Source of the DNA: Aliamphritea spongicola
GTDB lineage: Bacteria; Pseudomonadota; Gammaproteobacteria; Pseudomonadales; Balneatricaceae
Direction: 5' to 3'
Length of the DNA: 64,000 nucleotides
NCBI GenBank assembly: GCA_024347235.1
Contig: AP025283.1
Span: 4,464,001 to 4,528,000, forward strand
Below, one piece after another: positions 8,923-19,303 of the stretch (the first letter of the stretch is position 1; each line of letters starts with the position of its first letter). The notes under the pieces are model-generated. The model was not told where the DNA came from. It saw only the letters and a program-made list of their open reading frames with translations, and made no database searches. A program made the translations under genes and the position numbers.

Positions 8923-10080
8923 ATGAACAAAAAATAGCCATCCCAGCCGTCCTGGCTGTCGCTGTGACCGGTGCCAGTGCACTGGTCTGGTCCGCCAGTG
9001 GCCAGACCAGCCAGAACGCTGCACCGATTGCCGAAAACGCAATGACCAGCGACGGCCTGGCCATCGCAACATTCGCCGGTGGCTGTTTCTGGTGTACCGA
9101 AGCCGGCTTTGAAAAGCTGCCCGGTGTAAAGGAAGCTGTTTCCGGCTATACCGGCGGTCATGATACAACCCCAACCTACAATGAAGTTGCAGGCGGCGTG
9201 AGTGGCCACACTGAAGCTGTGCAGGTTTTTACGACCCGGAAGTGATTACCTATCGTGGTCTGGTGGAATCTCTGTGGCGTCAGATGGACCCGACTGACGG
9301 CACCGGCTCATTTGTTGACCGGGGCAGCCAGTACCGCCCGGGTATTTTCTTCCATAATGAAACCCAGCGCCGCATTGCAGAACAGTCCATGCTGGAACTG
9401 GCCGCTTCAGGCCGTTACAGCCAGCCACTGGCAACAGAACTGACTCAGCTGGAAACCTTCTACCCGGCGGAAGAATACCATCAGGACTACTACAAAAGAG
9501 CCCGATCCGTTACAAGTTCTACCGCTTTAATTCCGGTCGGGACCAGTATTTACAGAAAACCTGGGGCGATGACCTCAACCCGGACTTCACCAAATTTGGC
9601 CGTGAAGACGAAGGTCAGCAACTGGTCACTCAGGACCGTAATGACTTTGTGAAACCGAGCGACGCAGAACTGCGTGAAATGCTCACCGAGCTGCAATATG
9701 AAGTCACCCAGGAAGATGCCACTGAGCGGCCGTTCAACAATGAATTCTGGGATAACAAACGCGAAGGTATCTATGTGGATATCGTCAGCGGCGAACCCCT
9801 GTTCTCATCAAAGGATAAGTTTAAATCCGGTACCGGCTGGCCAAGCTTTACCAAGCCTATTTATCAGGCATCCATTGTTGAGCACACGGACACCAGCTTC
9901 TTCATGACCCGTACGGAAGTACGCAGCCAGTATGCTGATTCCCACCTGGGACATGTATTTAAAGACGGTCCGGCACCTACCGGCCTGCGCTACTGCATCA
10001 ACTCAGCGTCTATGCGCTTCATTGAAAAAGATCAGCTGGCCGCTGCCGGATATCCGGAACTGCTCAGCCTGTTTGAATAA
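8923..10080 (+). CDS. msrAB: Exported methionine sulfoxide reductase MsrA-MsrB fusion, frameshifted
   Basis: After the ATG at 8923 a single base missing from an A-run (8929-8934) breaks the frame. Restored, it gives a signal peptide ([23 protein letters not shown] with a Ser/Thr/Gln-rich follow-on). The MsrA domain follows ([17 protein letters not shown], with the nucleophile Cys in [33 protein letters not shown]), then MsrB ([27 protein letters not shown] with the catalytic Cys). The enzyme reduces both stereoisomers of methionine sulfoxide in the periplasm. Other frame changes lie near 9230 and 9500. The usual zinc-binding CxxC pairs of MsrB are not evident. The gene ends at a bidirectional terminator. 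Confidence 0.9.
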
Positions 10081-10101
10081 TTCGTTTCGTTCCCCAACGA
10101 A

Positions 10102-10131
10102 AACAGGCGCTGTTTACAGCGCCTGTTCTTT
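10102..10131. terminator. Bidirectional terminator between msrAB and the repeat-rich gene
   Basis: AACAGGCGCTG (10102-10112) pairs with CAGCGCCTGTT (10117-10127) across a TTTA loop, with a T-rich tail on the plus strand. The flanking genes converge here. Confidence 0.75.
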
Positions 10132-10147
10132 TGCAAACCACATGAGA

Positions 10148-11923
10148 TTAACGGCGACATTTAGCCCGTTTTTCTTCCAGACGCGCCATCAGCATGGCCA
10201 TCTCATCGCTCTGCCCACCGGTTGATTTAGCTTTCTTTGCCTGCCGCTTTGCCTTTTCTTCAGCCATCAGCTGCTTTAAACGCTGCTCTTTACCCACCGG
10301 GTTCGCCGCAGAAACCGCCGCTTTTGCCGACTGGCTTTTCGCCGAGGCACGACGGCTGGCCTGCAGTGATGCTTTACGGGCAGCAACCTTTGCAATCAGC
10401 TTGGCCATTTCCGTTGTTTCAGCATCCTGATTAGCCAACTGATCCAGCAGTTTCTGTTCAGCTGCTGAAACAGGTTTAGGGGCCGGAGCAGCAGGCTGCG
10501 CTTGTAGCGGTTCAGCTGCCTCACGGATAACATTCACAGGGGCAGGTGCGTTTTGCGCAGCAGCGGTTACCGCAGGCTGCGCCTGAGTAACAGCTACTTC
10601 TGCTACCACCGGAGCCATCTCGGACTGTGTTGTAACCGTTGCCTGAGGCTCAGTTACTTTTTGCGCTTCAGCTGCCTCAGCAACCCGCTGACGGCGTTTC
10701 AGCGTCAGGGTTTTACGCTTGCTTACCACCACAGGCTTACCGTTAGCATTAAAACAGCCACGGTTTGCTGCAGGCTCCGCCACCTCTGCCTGAGGCGGCA
10801 TTTCCGGTGCGGCCTGTACGGTTAACGGGGCTTCCGCCGTAACGGCTTCAACCGGCTTAGGCTCTGCAGACTGAACAGCGACCGGGGCAGTGACTGCTTC
10901 CGGCTTGGTTGCAGCCGGAGAGGCTGCAACAGGCTGAGGTGCAGCCTGAACCGGTGCAGGTTCAGCTTTCGCGGTGGCTTTAGCTTTTGCAGCAGGCTTC
11001 GCTTTTGCCGCAGCTTTCTTGGGTTTCTTCGCCCGGGAATCCAGCCGTGCAATCAGTGCCGCCATTTCAGCCGCTTCTGCTCGCTGTTTAGCTTGCCGCT
11101 CTTCCATACGGGCATCTTTTTCCTGGGCAATGGCTTCGCGGATCTTTTTCTCTTTAGCTGCGGAATTCACCCGGCCGGTCGGCAGAGCCTCGGCAGCCTT
11201 CTGGGAGGCAACCGCCGGGCTTTTAGCAGGTGCTTTTGCTTTAGCAGTTTTCTTTGCTGCAGCTTTCTTAGGTTTCTTGCCGCGGGCATCCATCCGGGCA
11301 ATCAGCAGGGCCATCTCCCGGGCAGCGGCTTTCTCTTTGGCAATCTTTTCTTTGATGCGCTCATCCTGACGGGCATCGTAGGCTGCTTTGTCTGCCTTGC
11401 GTTTCGCGGCCCACTCAGCATCCGACAGGCGTGGTTTCTCAGCAGGTTCCACTGATTGATCAGCAGGCTTATCAACAGGCTTAGCCGGAGATGACGCTTC
11501 AGTCTCATCAGACGTTTCTGCCACTGAATCTTTCGCCATAAACGGCATTTCATCCACCAGCTCAGAACCCTGCTCTTCAAGGCTCAGCAACGCATCGCGG
11601 GTCAGGTCTTCTTCAACTGCTTTTGGCTTGACTCTGCGGGCCGCCTTAGGGGCTTTCAGCTTCAGCCCCTGCAGGCTGATACCACCTGTTTCTTCCAGCG
11701 CGGCCTGCATCAGCTCACGTAACTCGGCCGTGTCTTCCGCAAACGCCCATTCGCTGACCGCAAAACTGTCTATGCCGTGGTCACGGATATCGTCATACAG
11801 ACGAGCTTCTACGCCCGCTTCAGCGGCTTTAAGAATAACTTCCCAACGCCGGTCAAGGTCTTCACGGCTGGTACCAACATATATCTGTTCAGTAATCGTA
11901 TTGGTGATGGTAAAAACGATCAA
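10148..11923 (-). CDS. GIY-YIG-like domain with Lys/Ala-rich repeat tail
   Basis: The 591-residue protein begins with about 80 residues resembling a GIY-YIG domain: FTITNTITEQIYVGTS, then DRRW, then LYDDIRDHGIDSFAV. The rest is a low-complexity tail rich in Lys, Ala, Pro and Glu with AKAKAPAKS-type stretches. The tail carries four copies of one motif, EMA-LIAR--(A/S/E)R or close variants, at about residues 203-214, 286-297, 505-516 and 574-585. KKPKKAAAK blocks follow the first two. The helix motifs may form coiled-coil or binding segments, and the basic linkers resemble histone-H1-like DNA-binding tails. Nuclease activity is not assured. The gene is intact, monocistronic and ends at a shared terminator. 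Confidence 0.65.
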   Translation of the reverse strand: MIVFTITNTITEQIYVGTSREDLDRRWEVILKAAEAGVEARLYDDIRDHGIDSFAVSEWAFAEDTAELRELMQAALEETGGISLQGLKLKAPKAARRVKPKAVEEDLTRDALLSLEEQGSELVDEMPFMAKDSVAETSDETEASSPAKPVDKPADQSVEPAEKPRLSDAEWAAKRKADKAAYDARQDERIKEKIAKEKAAAREMALLIARMDARGKKPKKAAAKKTAKAKAPAKSPAVASQKAAEALPTGRVNSAAKEKKIREAIAQEKDARMEERQAKQRAEAAEMAALIARLDSRAKKPKKAAAKAKPAAKAKATAKAEPAPVQAAPQPVAASPAATKPEAVTAPVAVQSAEPKPVEAVTAEAPLTVQAAPEMPPQAEVAEPAANRGCFNANGKPVVVSKRKTLTLKRRQRVAEAAEAQKVTEPQATVTTQSEMAPVVAEVAVTQAQPAVTAAAQNAPAPVNVIREAAEPLQAQPAAPAPKPVSAAEQKLLDQLANQDAETTEMAKLIAKVAARKASLQASRRASAKSQSAKAAVSAANPVGKEQRLKQLMAEEKAKRQAKKAKSTGGQSDEMAMLMARLEEKRAKCRR

Positions 11924-12181
11924 AAGAGGATGACTCCGTACACAAAATCAACAGCCGATGGGGCAAAAGATCGCGTATTATAGAGATCCTTTTTTAAAGG
12001 TAAGACTTGAAATTCAGATATTTTTTGAATCTTCAGGGAGGGACAAAACCGGCTGAAAAACGGCGGATACAAACGGTTAATTTTACTTAATTTTTGCCCT
12101 GTTCCCCGGTCCGGAAACACAGAGAACAGGACAAAAATATTCTTCAGAATGCAAACTGCTCGCGCCATTGTGCTGCTGTCA
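11924..12181. other. Intergenic region, nothing definite
   Basis: About 260 bases lie between the repeat-rich gene and the end of the beta-keto-acid cleavage gene, both on the minus strand. Short imperfect hairpins are present, but no reading frame with coding character was found. Confidence 0.4.
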
Positions 12182-12958
12182 TCACAGGGCGGTTCTGCTC
12201 TTTGCTTCAGCAACCACCTGACGGATAAGTACACTGTTATCCGCCGCCAGTTCACCGTGCTGATCATAGAGGTTATTTTCAAAACCCACCCGGACGTCGC
12301 CACCTTTCTGCATCGCCAAACGGGCACAGCGGTGCTCATCCGCACCAAAGGCACACACCATCCAGGGAGTTTCATCCTGATGGGCGGCAAGGAAGGGTAA
12401 CAGGTCATCCGGCGACGACTGTTGCTGTGCATGATATCGGCCAAGTACGAACAGCAGATGATGCGGTACCGAGGGTATAACGCCAGCAGCTTTCAGCCGG
12501 TGGTAACGCTGAACATCTTCAGCACTGTACAGAATGTACTGACAAACGATTTCCTGTTCCGCCAGCCAGTGGAAGAACCCCTGTGCACCATAAATGTCAT
12601 TATCTTCCGGCAGCAACTCCCGCACGGCTATCGAAACGGCCTCGGGCTGTACTTCGCGTACCATCGCCATCTGGGCTGGGGGCTGATATATCCTTGCCGC
12701 CTCCGTGGTCAGCTGTACCGCAATATCATCGCCTACTTCGGTTTTCAGCATTTCCCATATCTGTTTATTCAGGCTGGCATCCAGTGAATGCCGGCCCTGC
12801 TCATCCCGGGCATGAGTGTGGATCATGGTCGCCCCGGCCTGCACTGCCTGACGGGCCGCTTCTACGACTTCAGATGGGGTTACCGGCAGTGCCCGGTGAT
12901 CCTGCTTTTGCTTATAAGCACCGTTCGGTGCAACCGTAAGAATCATTGCCTGTGTCAC
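12182..12958 (-). CDS. Beta-keto acid cleavage enzyme (BKACE, DUF849 family)
   Basis: The 258-residue product begins TQAMILTVAPNGAYKQKQDH after a GTG start at 12958, chosen because GGGAGG lies 8 bases upstream and the previous gene stops 5 bases before. Family marks include PNGAY, the metal-binding HTHARD, VQLTTE, and GADEHRCA followed by GGDVRVGFENNL near the C-terminus. BKACE enzymes condense a beta-keto acid with acetyl-CoA, releasing acetoacetate and a new acyl-CoA. The gene is intact. It follows a class III aminotransferase in the same operon, which suggests that the aminotransferase supplies its beta-keto acid; the actual substrate is unknown. Confidence 0.85.
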   Translation of the reverse strand: MTQAMILTVAPNGAYKQKQDHRALPVTPSEVVEAARQAVQAGATMIHTHARDEQGRHSLDASLNKQIWEMLKTEVGDDIAVQLTTEAARIYQPPAQMAMVREVQPEAVSIAVRELLPEDNDIYGAQGFFHWLAEQEIVCQYILYSAEDVQRYHRLKAAGVIPSVPHHLLFVLGRYHAQQQSSPDDLLPFLAAHQDETPWMVCAFGADEHRCARLAMQKGGDVRVGFENNLYDQHGELAADNSVLIRQVVAEAKSRTAL

Positions 12959-12962
12959 TGCC

Positions 12963-14291
12963 TTAGCCTCCCAGTGCCTTAAAGGTATCATCCAGCGCAA
13001 GTGTGAACTTATCCATCAGCTCATCTGCCTGAGACTGCTGCAGAATAAATGGCGGTGCAATTAATACGTGATGGCCATTTTTCCGTCGATCGTACCGGCC
13101 ATCGGATAACACATCAGTCCGTGCCCGAATGCCGCCTGTTTTACTTTTGCATTCAGGACTGTCTGCGGGGCAAATGGTTGCTTGGTCGCCCGGTCTTCAA
13201 CCAGTTCAACGCCCATAAACAGGCCACGACCACGGATATCCCCACGTACGGATGTTCAGCAAAACGTTCCCGCATCCCGGTGAACAGATAGTCACTCATG
13301 TTTCTGACGTTTTCTAACAGCTGATCTTCTTTAATGATCTGCTGTACCGCCAGTGCCGCTGCACAGGCAGACGGATGGGCCATATAGGTATGCCCATGCT
13401 GAAAGAAACCACTGCCATCGGCAATGGCCTGATAAACCTTATCGCTCACGAGCGTTGCACCAATTGGCTGATAGCCTGCCCCCAGCCCCTTGGCGATCGT
13501 CAGCAGGTCGGGCGCGACACCGTCTTCATCACAGGCAAACAGATGACCGGTCCGGCCCATACCACACATCACTTCATCAAAAATCAGCAGAATGCCGTAC
13601 TGGTCACAGATTTCCCGTACCCGCTTCAGGTAACCGGGCACCGCCGGCACAGCACCGGCAGTTGCTCCCACTACCGGCTCAACCACAAAGGCCAGTACTT
13701 TTTCCGGACCGGTTTCCAGCAAAGCATCTTCAAGCTCGCCGGCCACCCGCTGACCGTACTCAAACTCAGTTTCGTCCGGGCGCTGATCCCGGTAGGTATA
13801 GCAAGGCGCGATATGCTGAACCGGTGATAACAGCGGATCGAACTGCTGGCGACGCCACTGATTACCGCCGACAGCCAGCGCCCCAAGCGTATTACCGTGA
13901 TAGCTCTGGCGCCGGGCAATAAAATACTGGCGCTCCGTTTCACCTTTTCGGTGAAATACTGACGGGCCATTTTCAGGGCAGCTTCTACCGCCTCAGAACC
14001 GCCACTGACAAAATACACATGATTCAGATCCCCGGGGCATCAGCCACCAGTGAATCTGCCAGCCGCTCGGCCGGCTCGGAAGTAAAAACGCACTGTGGGC
14101 AAGGGAATAGCATCCAGCTGCTGTTTAACCGCAGCAATCACCTTTGGGTGGTCGTGACCCAGACAGGACACCGCCGCGCCGCCGCAACCGTCCAGATAGC
14201 GCTTACCCTGCTGATCTATGATGTAGGCCCCTTCACCGGCAACGGCATATGGCAGTTCAGAATGGCAATGGCGATGAAATATATGACTCAT
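12963..14291 (-). CDS. Class III (omega) aminotransferase, frameshifted
   Basis: After repair of frame changes near 14050, 13930, 13200 and 13070 the product is about 440 residues. The PLP fold is clear: YLDGCGGAAVSCLGHDHP, YFVSGGSEAVEAALKMARQYF, YHGNTLGALA, VVEPVVGATAGAVP, ILLIFDEVMCGMGRTG and the Schiff-base Lys in LTIAKGLGAGYQPIGA. Such enzymes transfer amino groups from omega- or beta-amino acids to pyruvate or 2-oxoglutarate. The downstream BKACE gene starts 5 bases after its stop and a LysR gene is divergent, so these three probably form one catabolic unit. Confidence 0.85.
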
Positions 14292-14411
14292 ACTGGATTC
14301 CTGTGACTGGGCAAGGCTTAAAGGCGTTTATCTATTAAAGTTGCTATTAAAACTATTGGCCAGCCGGGCGACAAACGCGTTATGCTCTTTTGATATGCCA
14401 AAAGGAATACC

Positions 14412-15295
14412 ATGCGCCGACATCTGCCCCTCTTAATGCAATCAAAGCGTTTGAAGCGGTCGCCCGCCAGCAAAGCTTTACTGCGGCAGCCGCCGAACTG
14501 TGTGTCAGCCAGAGTGCTGTGAGCAAACAGGTCGCCCGGCTGGAAGCCCACCTGCAGCTGCAACTGGTTGAGCGTCACGCCAAAGGCATTAGTCTGAGTA
14601 AGGAAGGTGAGGCTTATCTGCAGGTGCTGACAGACGCGCTGGATGCGATTGATCAGGCCAGCGCCCGGCTCAGCAATGTGCCCCATCAGTTACGTATTGA
14701 TACCCTGCCTTCCCTGTCGAGTATCTGGCTGATTCCCCGGCTATCCGATTTTCAGCAACGTCACCCGGGCATTGAAGTAGAACTCGTAACCGGCGACGGC
14801 CCGGTAGACTTTGCCGCCTCCGAAGCGGATCTGGCGATCCGGTGTTTTGCCGATGCTCCCACCGGCAACCACAGCCAGCTATTAATTCAGGAACGGCTGC
14901 ACTTGGTGGCATCTCCCTCACTGGTTGAGTCCCGTCCGGTAAACCACCTCAGCGACCTGCGGCAATTTACCCTGTTACGCCAGACCACCCGCCCGGACCT
15001 GTGGCAGCAGTTTTTCCGCCACTGGCACGATGATGAACAGGCTTACACCTATGGGTTTGCCTCACAGCATTTCTTTATGACACTGCAATCAGTCAAGGAA
15101 GGCATCGGGATTGCCCTGCTACCGGACTTTCTGGTGGCAGAGCAACTGGAGAGCGGCCAGCTTTGTGCACCGCTGAATCTGAGTCTGGACAGTGGCTACG
15201 GGTATTATCTGCAAATCCCGGCACATAAGCGCCAGCAGCTTCAGGTTCGCCAGTTCACGCACTGGCTGCAAACACAGCTGCCGGCCTCAGAATAA
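14412..15295 (+). CDS. LysR-family regulator, GcvA-like, frameshifted near start
   Basis: From the ATG at 14412, adding one C to the CCCC run near 14430 gives MRRHLPPLNAIKAFEAVARQ, the standard GcvA-subgroup N-terminus. A winged helix-turn-helix follows (SFTAAAAELCVSQSAVSKQVARLE), then the substrate-binding domain to residue 294. It is divergent from the aminotransferase/BKACE operon with about 120 bases between starts, the usual arrangement for a LysR regulator controlling its neighbour. I infer that it activates that operon in response to the amino substrate. The inducer is unknown. Confidence 0.85.
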
Positions 15296-15312
15296 GAAAG
15301 GCTCTGGCGGTA

Positions 15313-15666
15313 TCAGCGGCGCAGCTCTTCTATCCGCTCAGCCAGCATCTTGTATTCGCCGTAAGCTTCACCCACCAGGGTTCTCAGCCCGTTAGAAAAC
15401 TCATTCACCTGATCGATATCGCCGTTCGGCAATACTTTATCCCAGGCGGCTTTAAGGGTTTTATCCATCATAAACAGCGGCTGGCATTCAATGCTCTGCC
15501 AGATTTGCTCCAACCGGAAACTGCGTTGTGCCACTGAGAGACAGGCCCTGACCGCCGGCCGTTGCTGGAGGATAAAAATCGCTGCCGAGCGCGCCTCTGC
15601 CGTTGGCAAAGCCTGCACCGGAAAACTCATAAATACACACAAAAACAATGGAAAAAGCGGCTTCAT
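15313..15666 (-). CDS. Small exported protein, unknown function
   Basis: This 117-residue protein starts at the ATG at 15666, with GGAGTG a few bases upstream. It has a clear signal peptide, MKPLFPLFLCVFMSFPVQA, followed by a mature part of about 95 residues with two Cys (RACLSV and SIECQP) that could form a disulfide. The C-terminal half is helical and charged (MLAERIEELRR). I recognise no family. It converges with the LysR gene, and its start is about 220 bases from the divergent liv operon start. Confidence 0.6.
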   Translation of the reverse strand: MKPLFPLFLCVFMSFPVQALPTAEARSAAIFILQQRPAVRACLSVAQRSFRLEQIWQSIECQPLFMMDKTLKAAWDKVLPNGDIDQVNEFSNGLRTLVGEAYGEYKMLAERIEELRR

Positions 15667-15887
15667 CAACACTCCGGGCTCACCAGAAAAATATCCAAAA
15701 AGTAGAATTACTCTGTTAACGACCACCTGCACAGCAAGTTTAGCTAAAATACTCCTGCCACGTATCAAAAAACTGGCCATTTGGTCAGGAAGCGTTTGCA
15801 TTTAACCCTCAGGCACAGGTAGAGTTAGCCACTGCGTCAGAGGCGATAGATGCTTCTGCAACAGAATAATAAATGGAGATCATTTCG

Positions 15888-17008
15888 ATGAATCAATTTC
15901 GCAAAACTGTGCTCGGTCTAAGCACTGCGATTTGTATTATGGGCATGAGCGCAGCTGCTCAGGCTGAAACTGTAAAATCGCTCTGGCCGGTCCTGCTACA
16001 GGTCCTGTTGCTCAGTACGGCGACATGCAGAAAGTCGGTGTATTGGCTGCGATTGATGACATCAACGCTGCTGGCGGCATCAACGGTATGCAGCTGGAAG
16101 GTGTTATCTATGATGACGCTTGCGACCCTAAGCAGGCGGTAGCGGTTGCCAACAAGATCGTTAACGACGGTATCACTCACGTTGTAGGTCACCTGTGTTC
16201 TTCTTCTACAGAACCAGCTGCTGACATCTACGAAGAAGAAGGCGTGCTGATGATCACAGCAGCTTCTACTTCTCCGACTATCACTGATAAAGGTTATCAG
16301 ATGATTTTCCGTACAATCGGTCTGGACAGCCTGCAGGGCCCGTTCGCCGCTCAGTACGTAATCAACTCTGTTAAGCCTCAGCGCATGGCTATCATCCATG
16401 ACAAGCAGCAGTACGGCGAAGGTCTGGCGACTGCCGTTAAGACTGAAGTTGAAAAGGCTGGTATCAAGCCAGTAATGTTTGAAGGTGTTACACCTGGCGA
16501 CAAAGACTTCTCTGCACTGATCGCTAAGCTGAAGAAAAACGACGTAGACTTCGTTTACTACGGTGGTTACCACCCAGAGCTGGGTCTGATCCTGCGTCAG
16601 TCAGCTGAAAAAGGTCTGAAAGCTAAGTTCATGGGTCCAGAAGGTGTAGGTAACCCGGATATCTCTAAGATTGCCGGTGAAGCATCTGAAGGTCTGCTGG
16701 TAACTCTGCCACAGAGCTTCGACAACGATCCTGCGAACAAAGCACGCGTTGAAGCTATCAAGGCGAAAGGCGAAGACCCAACTGGCCCGTTCGTATTCCC
16801 AGCTTACTCTGCTGTTCAGGTAATGACTGATGCAATGACTGCAACCGGTACTACTGACGCTGAGAAACTGGCTGAGTACATCCGTGCCAACACGTTCAAC
16901 ACCACTACCGGTGAGCTGGACTTCGACGAGAAAGGTGACCTGACTCAGTTCTCCTTTGTTGTTTATGACTGGCACGCAGACGGCACTAAAACGCCAGCTG
17001 CTCAATAA
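15888..17008 (+). CDS. livJ: Branched-chain amino acid ABC transporter, substrate-binding protein
   Basis: The protein starts MNQFRKTVLGLSTAICIMGM and has a signal peptide ending AAQA. Adding one A near 15978 joins it to the long frame, giving about 373 residues. LivJ/LivK marks include GDMQKVGVLAAIDDINAAGGINGMQLE, DDACDPKQAVAVANKIV, VVGHLCSSSTEPAADIY and TAASTSPTIT, where the family binds the amino-acid backbone. Codon use is visibly biased, as expected for a highly expressed gene. It is the first gene of livJ-H-M-G-F. Whether LivJ or LivK is the better name cannot be told from sequence alone. Confidence 0.92.
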
Positions 17009-17027
17009 TATTTAACTAAAACCGATC

Positions 17028-17056
17028 AGGTCTGAAGGACACCCTCCTTCAGACCT
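17028..17056 (+). other. Strong hairpin between livJ and livH
   Basis: AGGTCTGAAGGA (17028-17039) pairs perfectly with TCCTTCAGACCT (17045-17056) across a five-base loop, with no T-run after it. It sits 19 bases after the livJ stop, so it probably stabilises the livJ message or partly terminates, giving more binding protein than permease. Confidence 0.6.
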
Positions 17057-17117
17057 AGATCCCGAGGCCCTGCACCGTGATCCGGTGCCGGGGTTTCGTT
17101 ATATCTGGTCCCTGCAA

Positions 17118-18044
17118 ATGTCAGAATTTTCTCTCTACCTATTGCAACAGCTCATTAACGGGCTAACAATCGGGTCCACCTATGCCCTGATCGCTATCGG
17201 CTACACAATGGTTTATGGCATCATCGGCATGATCAACTTTGCCCACGGCGAGATCTATATGATCGGCTCCTACGTGACATTCATTGTCATTGCGGGTCTG
17301 TTGGGCATGGGAATGGTGAGCCTTCCGATTATACTTATCATTGCCCTGGTGGTTGCCATATTTATAGCCAGCACCTATGGCTGGACAGTTGAACGCGTGG
17401 CCTACCGGCCGTTACGCGGCTCCAACCGCCTGATTCCACTGATCTCTGCGATCGGTATGTCTATCTTCCTGCAGAACTTTGTTGTTCTGGCTCAGGGTTC
17501 ACGTGACGTTGCTTTACCGCCTCAGATTACCGGTGGCTGGAGCTTCGGCGACCCAAGCAACTTTGAAGTCTCTGTTTCATACATGCAGATGATGATCTTT
17601 GCGGCGACCTTCGTCACCATGACGGTACTGACCCTGTTCATCTCCCGCTCCCGTATGGGCCGTGCATGCCGGGCATGCTCTGAAGATCTGGGTATGACCA
17701 ACCTGCTGGGTATTGATACCAACAAAATTATTGCACTGACATTCATCATCGGTGCAGCACTGGCAGCGGTTGCCGGTCTGTTACTGGGCCTGTATTACGG
17801 TGTTGTGAACCCGTTCATCGGCTTTATTGCCGGCCTGAAAGCCTTCACTGCAGCAGTACTGGGCGGTATCGGCTCGATTCCGGGTGCGGTACTGGGCGGC
17901 CTGTTATTAGGTGTTACTGAAGCCATGACTGCAGCCTTCTTCCCGGCTGAATACAAAGACGTGGTTGCCTTCAGTCTGTTGGTATTGATCCTGTTAGTAC
18001 GTCCAAGCGGCCTCCTTGGTAAGCCGGAGGTTGAAAAAGTATGA
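17118..18044 (+). CDS. livH: Branched-chain amino acid ABC transporter permease LivH
   Basis: This is an intact integral-membrane permease of 308 residues. I chose the ATG at 17118 because [37 protein letters not shown] aligns with the known LivH start; an in-frame upstream ATG adds eleven unlikely residues. Family marks are [36 protein letters not shown] and the coupling-helix region [16 protein letters not shown]. It forms a heterodimeric channel with LivM. The gene overlaps livM by four bases (ATGA). Confidence 0.95.
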   Translation: MSEFSLYLLQQLINGLTIGSTYALIAIGYTMVYGIIGMINFAHGEIYMIGSYVTFIVIAGLLGMGMVSLPIILIIALVVAIFIASTYGWTVERVAYRPLRGSNRLIPLISAIGMSIFLQNFVVLAQGSRDVALPPQITGGWSFGDPSNFEVSVSYMQMMIFAATFVTMTVLTLFISRSRMGRACRACSEDLGMTNLLGIDTNKIIALTFIIGAALAAVAGLLLGLYYGVVNPFIGFIAGLKAFTAAVLGGIGSIPGAVLGGLLLGVTEAMTAAFFPAEYKDVVAFSLLVLILLVRPSGLLGKPEVEKV

Positions 18045-19303
18045 CCCAGAGTAAATTTTATAACGCCATTTTTGCAGCCGGGATCACCTTTATCCTGGCG
18101 TGCCTGATGATCGGCGTGAAGCTGAATACAGAAGGCACTACGCTGACCGTTGAAGGCGCAACTGCAGCCCAGTGGGGCTGGATCATCGGTGGTATCACCG
18201 TGGTATTCTTCTCCCAGCTGTTCTCCAATCAGATCGACAGCGCATTTGGCAAACTGCCTAAGCCGGCGGTTAGCCAGCTGGTGCCACAAAGCCTGAAGTC
18301 TGAGGCAATGAAGCCATGGCTGCTGGCCGGTGTCATCGTCATCATGCTGATCTGGCCGTTTATGGCATCCCGTGGTGCCGTTGACCTGGCAACCCTGACG
18401 CTGATTTACATCATGCTGGGCCTGGGTCTGAACATCGTGGTAGGTCTGGCAGGTCTGCTGGATCTGGGCTTCGTAGCCTTCTACGCAGTCGGTGCTTACA
18501 CCTACGCCCTGCTGTCACTGTACTTCGGCCTGTCATTCTGGATCTGCTTACCGCTGTCTGCAGCACTGGCCGCCCTGTTCGGTTTCCTGCTGGGCTTCCC
18601 GGTACTGCGGTTACGGGGTGACTATCTGGCGATTGTAACCCTGGGCTTCGGTGAAATTATCCGTATCCTGCTGAACAACTGGACAGCTGTGACCGGTGGC
18701 CCGAACGGTATTTCCGGCATTGCCAAGCCGACACTGTTTGGTCTGGAGTTCACCCGTAAAGCCAAAACAGAAGGCGCGGAAACCTTCCACGCGTTCTTTG
18801 ATATCAGCTACTCCAGCTCATACAAAGTAATCTTCCTGTACCTGATCGCGGTGGTTCTGGTTATTTTCCTGATTTACCTGATCAACCGCCTGATCCGCAT
18901 GCCAATCGGCCGCGCCTGGGAAGCACTGCGTGAAGATGAAATCGCCTGTCGTTCACTGGGTCTGAACCGTACAGCTATCAAGCTGTCTGCTTTCACCATC
19001 GGTGCTTCTACCGCCGGTTTCGCAGGTTGTTTCTTCGCTGCACGTCAGGGCTTTATCAGTCCGGAATCCTTCATCTTCATTGAGTCTGCAATCATCCTGG
19101 CGATTGTTGTACTGGGTGGTATGGGTTCTCAGGTAGGTGTCATTCTGGCAGCGATTGTCATGACCATTCTGCCGGAACTGGCCCGTGAGTTTGCCGAATA
19201 CCGGATGCTGTTGTTCGGTCTGTTGATGGTTGTCATGATGCGCTGGCGTCCTGAAGGCCTGTTACCGATGAAACGTCCGCAGCTGGAGTTGAACAAACAA
19301 TGA
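18041..19303 (+). CDS. livM: Branched-chain amino acid ABC transporter permease LivM
   Basis: The 420-residue intact permease has about ten hydrophobic segments. Family marks are [64 protein letters not shown] and the cytoplasmic loop [17 protein letters not shown]. An N-terminal extension of about 100 residues with two extra hydrophobic segments ([31 protein letters not shown]) precedes the core, as in enterobacterial LivM. Start and stop both overlap neighbours by four bases, indicating translational coupling. Confidence 0.95.
   Translation: MTQSKFYNAIFAAGITFILACLMIGVKLNTEGTTLTVEGATAAQWGWIIGGITVVFFSQLFSNQIDSAFGKLPKPAVSQLVPQSLKSEAMKPWLLAGVIVIMLIWPFMASRGAVDLATLTLIYIMLGLGLNIVVGLAGLLDLGFVAFYAVGAYTYALLSLYFGLSFWICLPLSAALAALFGFLLGFPVLRLRGDYLAIVTLGFGEIIRILLNNWTAVTGGPNGISGIAKPTLFGLEFTRKAKTEGAETFHAFFDISYSSSYKVIFLYLIAVVLVIFLIYLINRLIRMPIGRAWEALREDEIACRSLGLNRTAIKLSAFTIGASTAGFAGCFFAARQGFISPESFIFIESAIILAIVVLGGMGSQVGVILAAIVMTILPELAREFAEYRMLLFGLLMVVMMRWRPEGLLPMKRPQLELNKQ

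Noticed and set aside
10974..11455. Long open frames opposite the repeat-rich gene
   Set aside because: They are antisense shadows caused by the Ala/Lys-rich composition and lack ribosome-binding sites or family resemblance.
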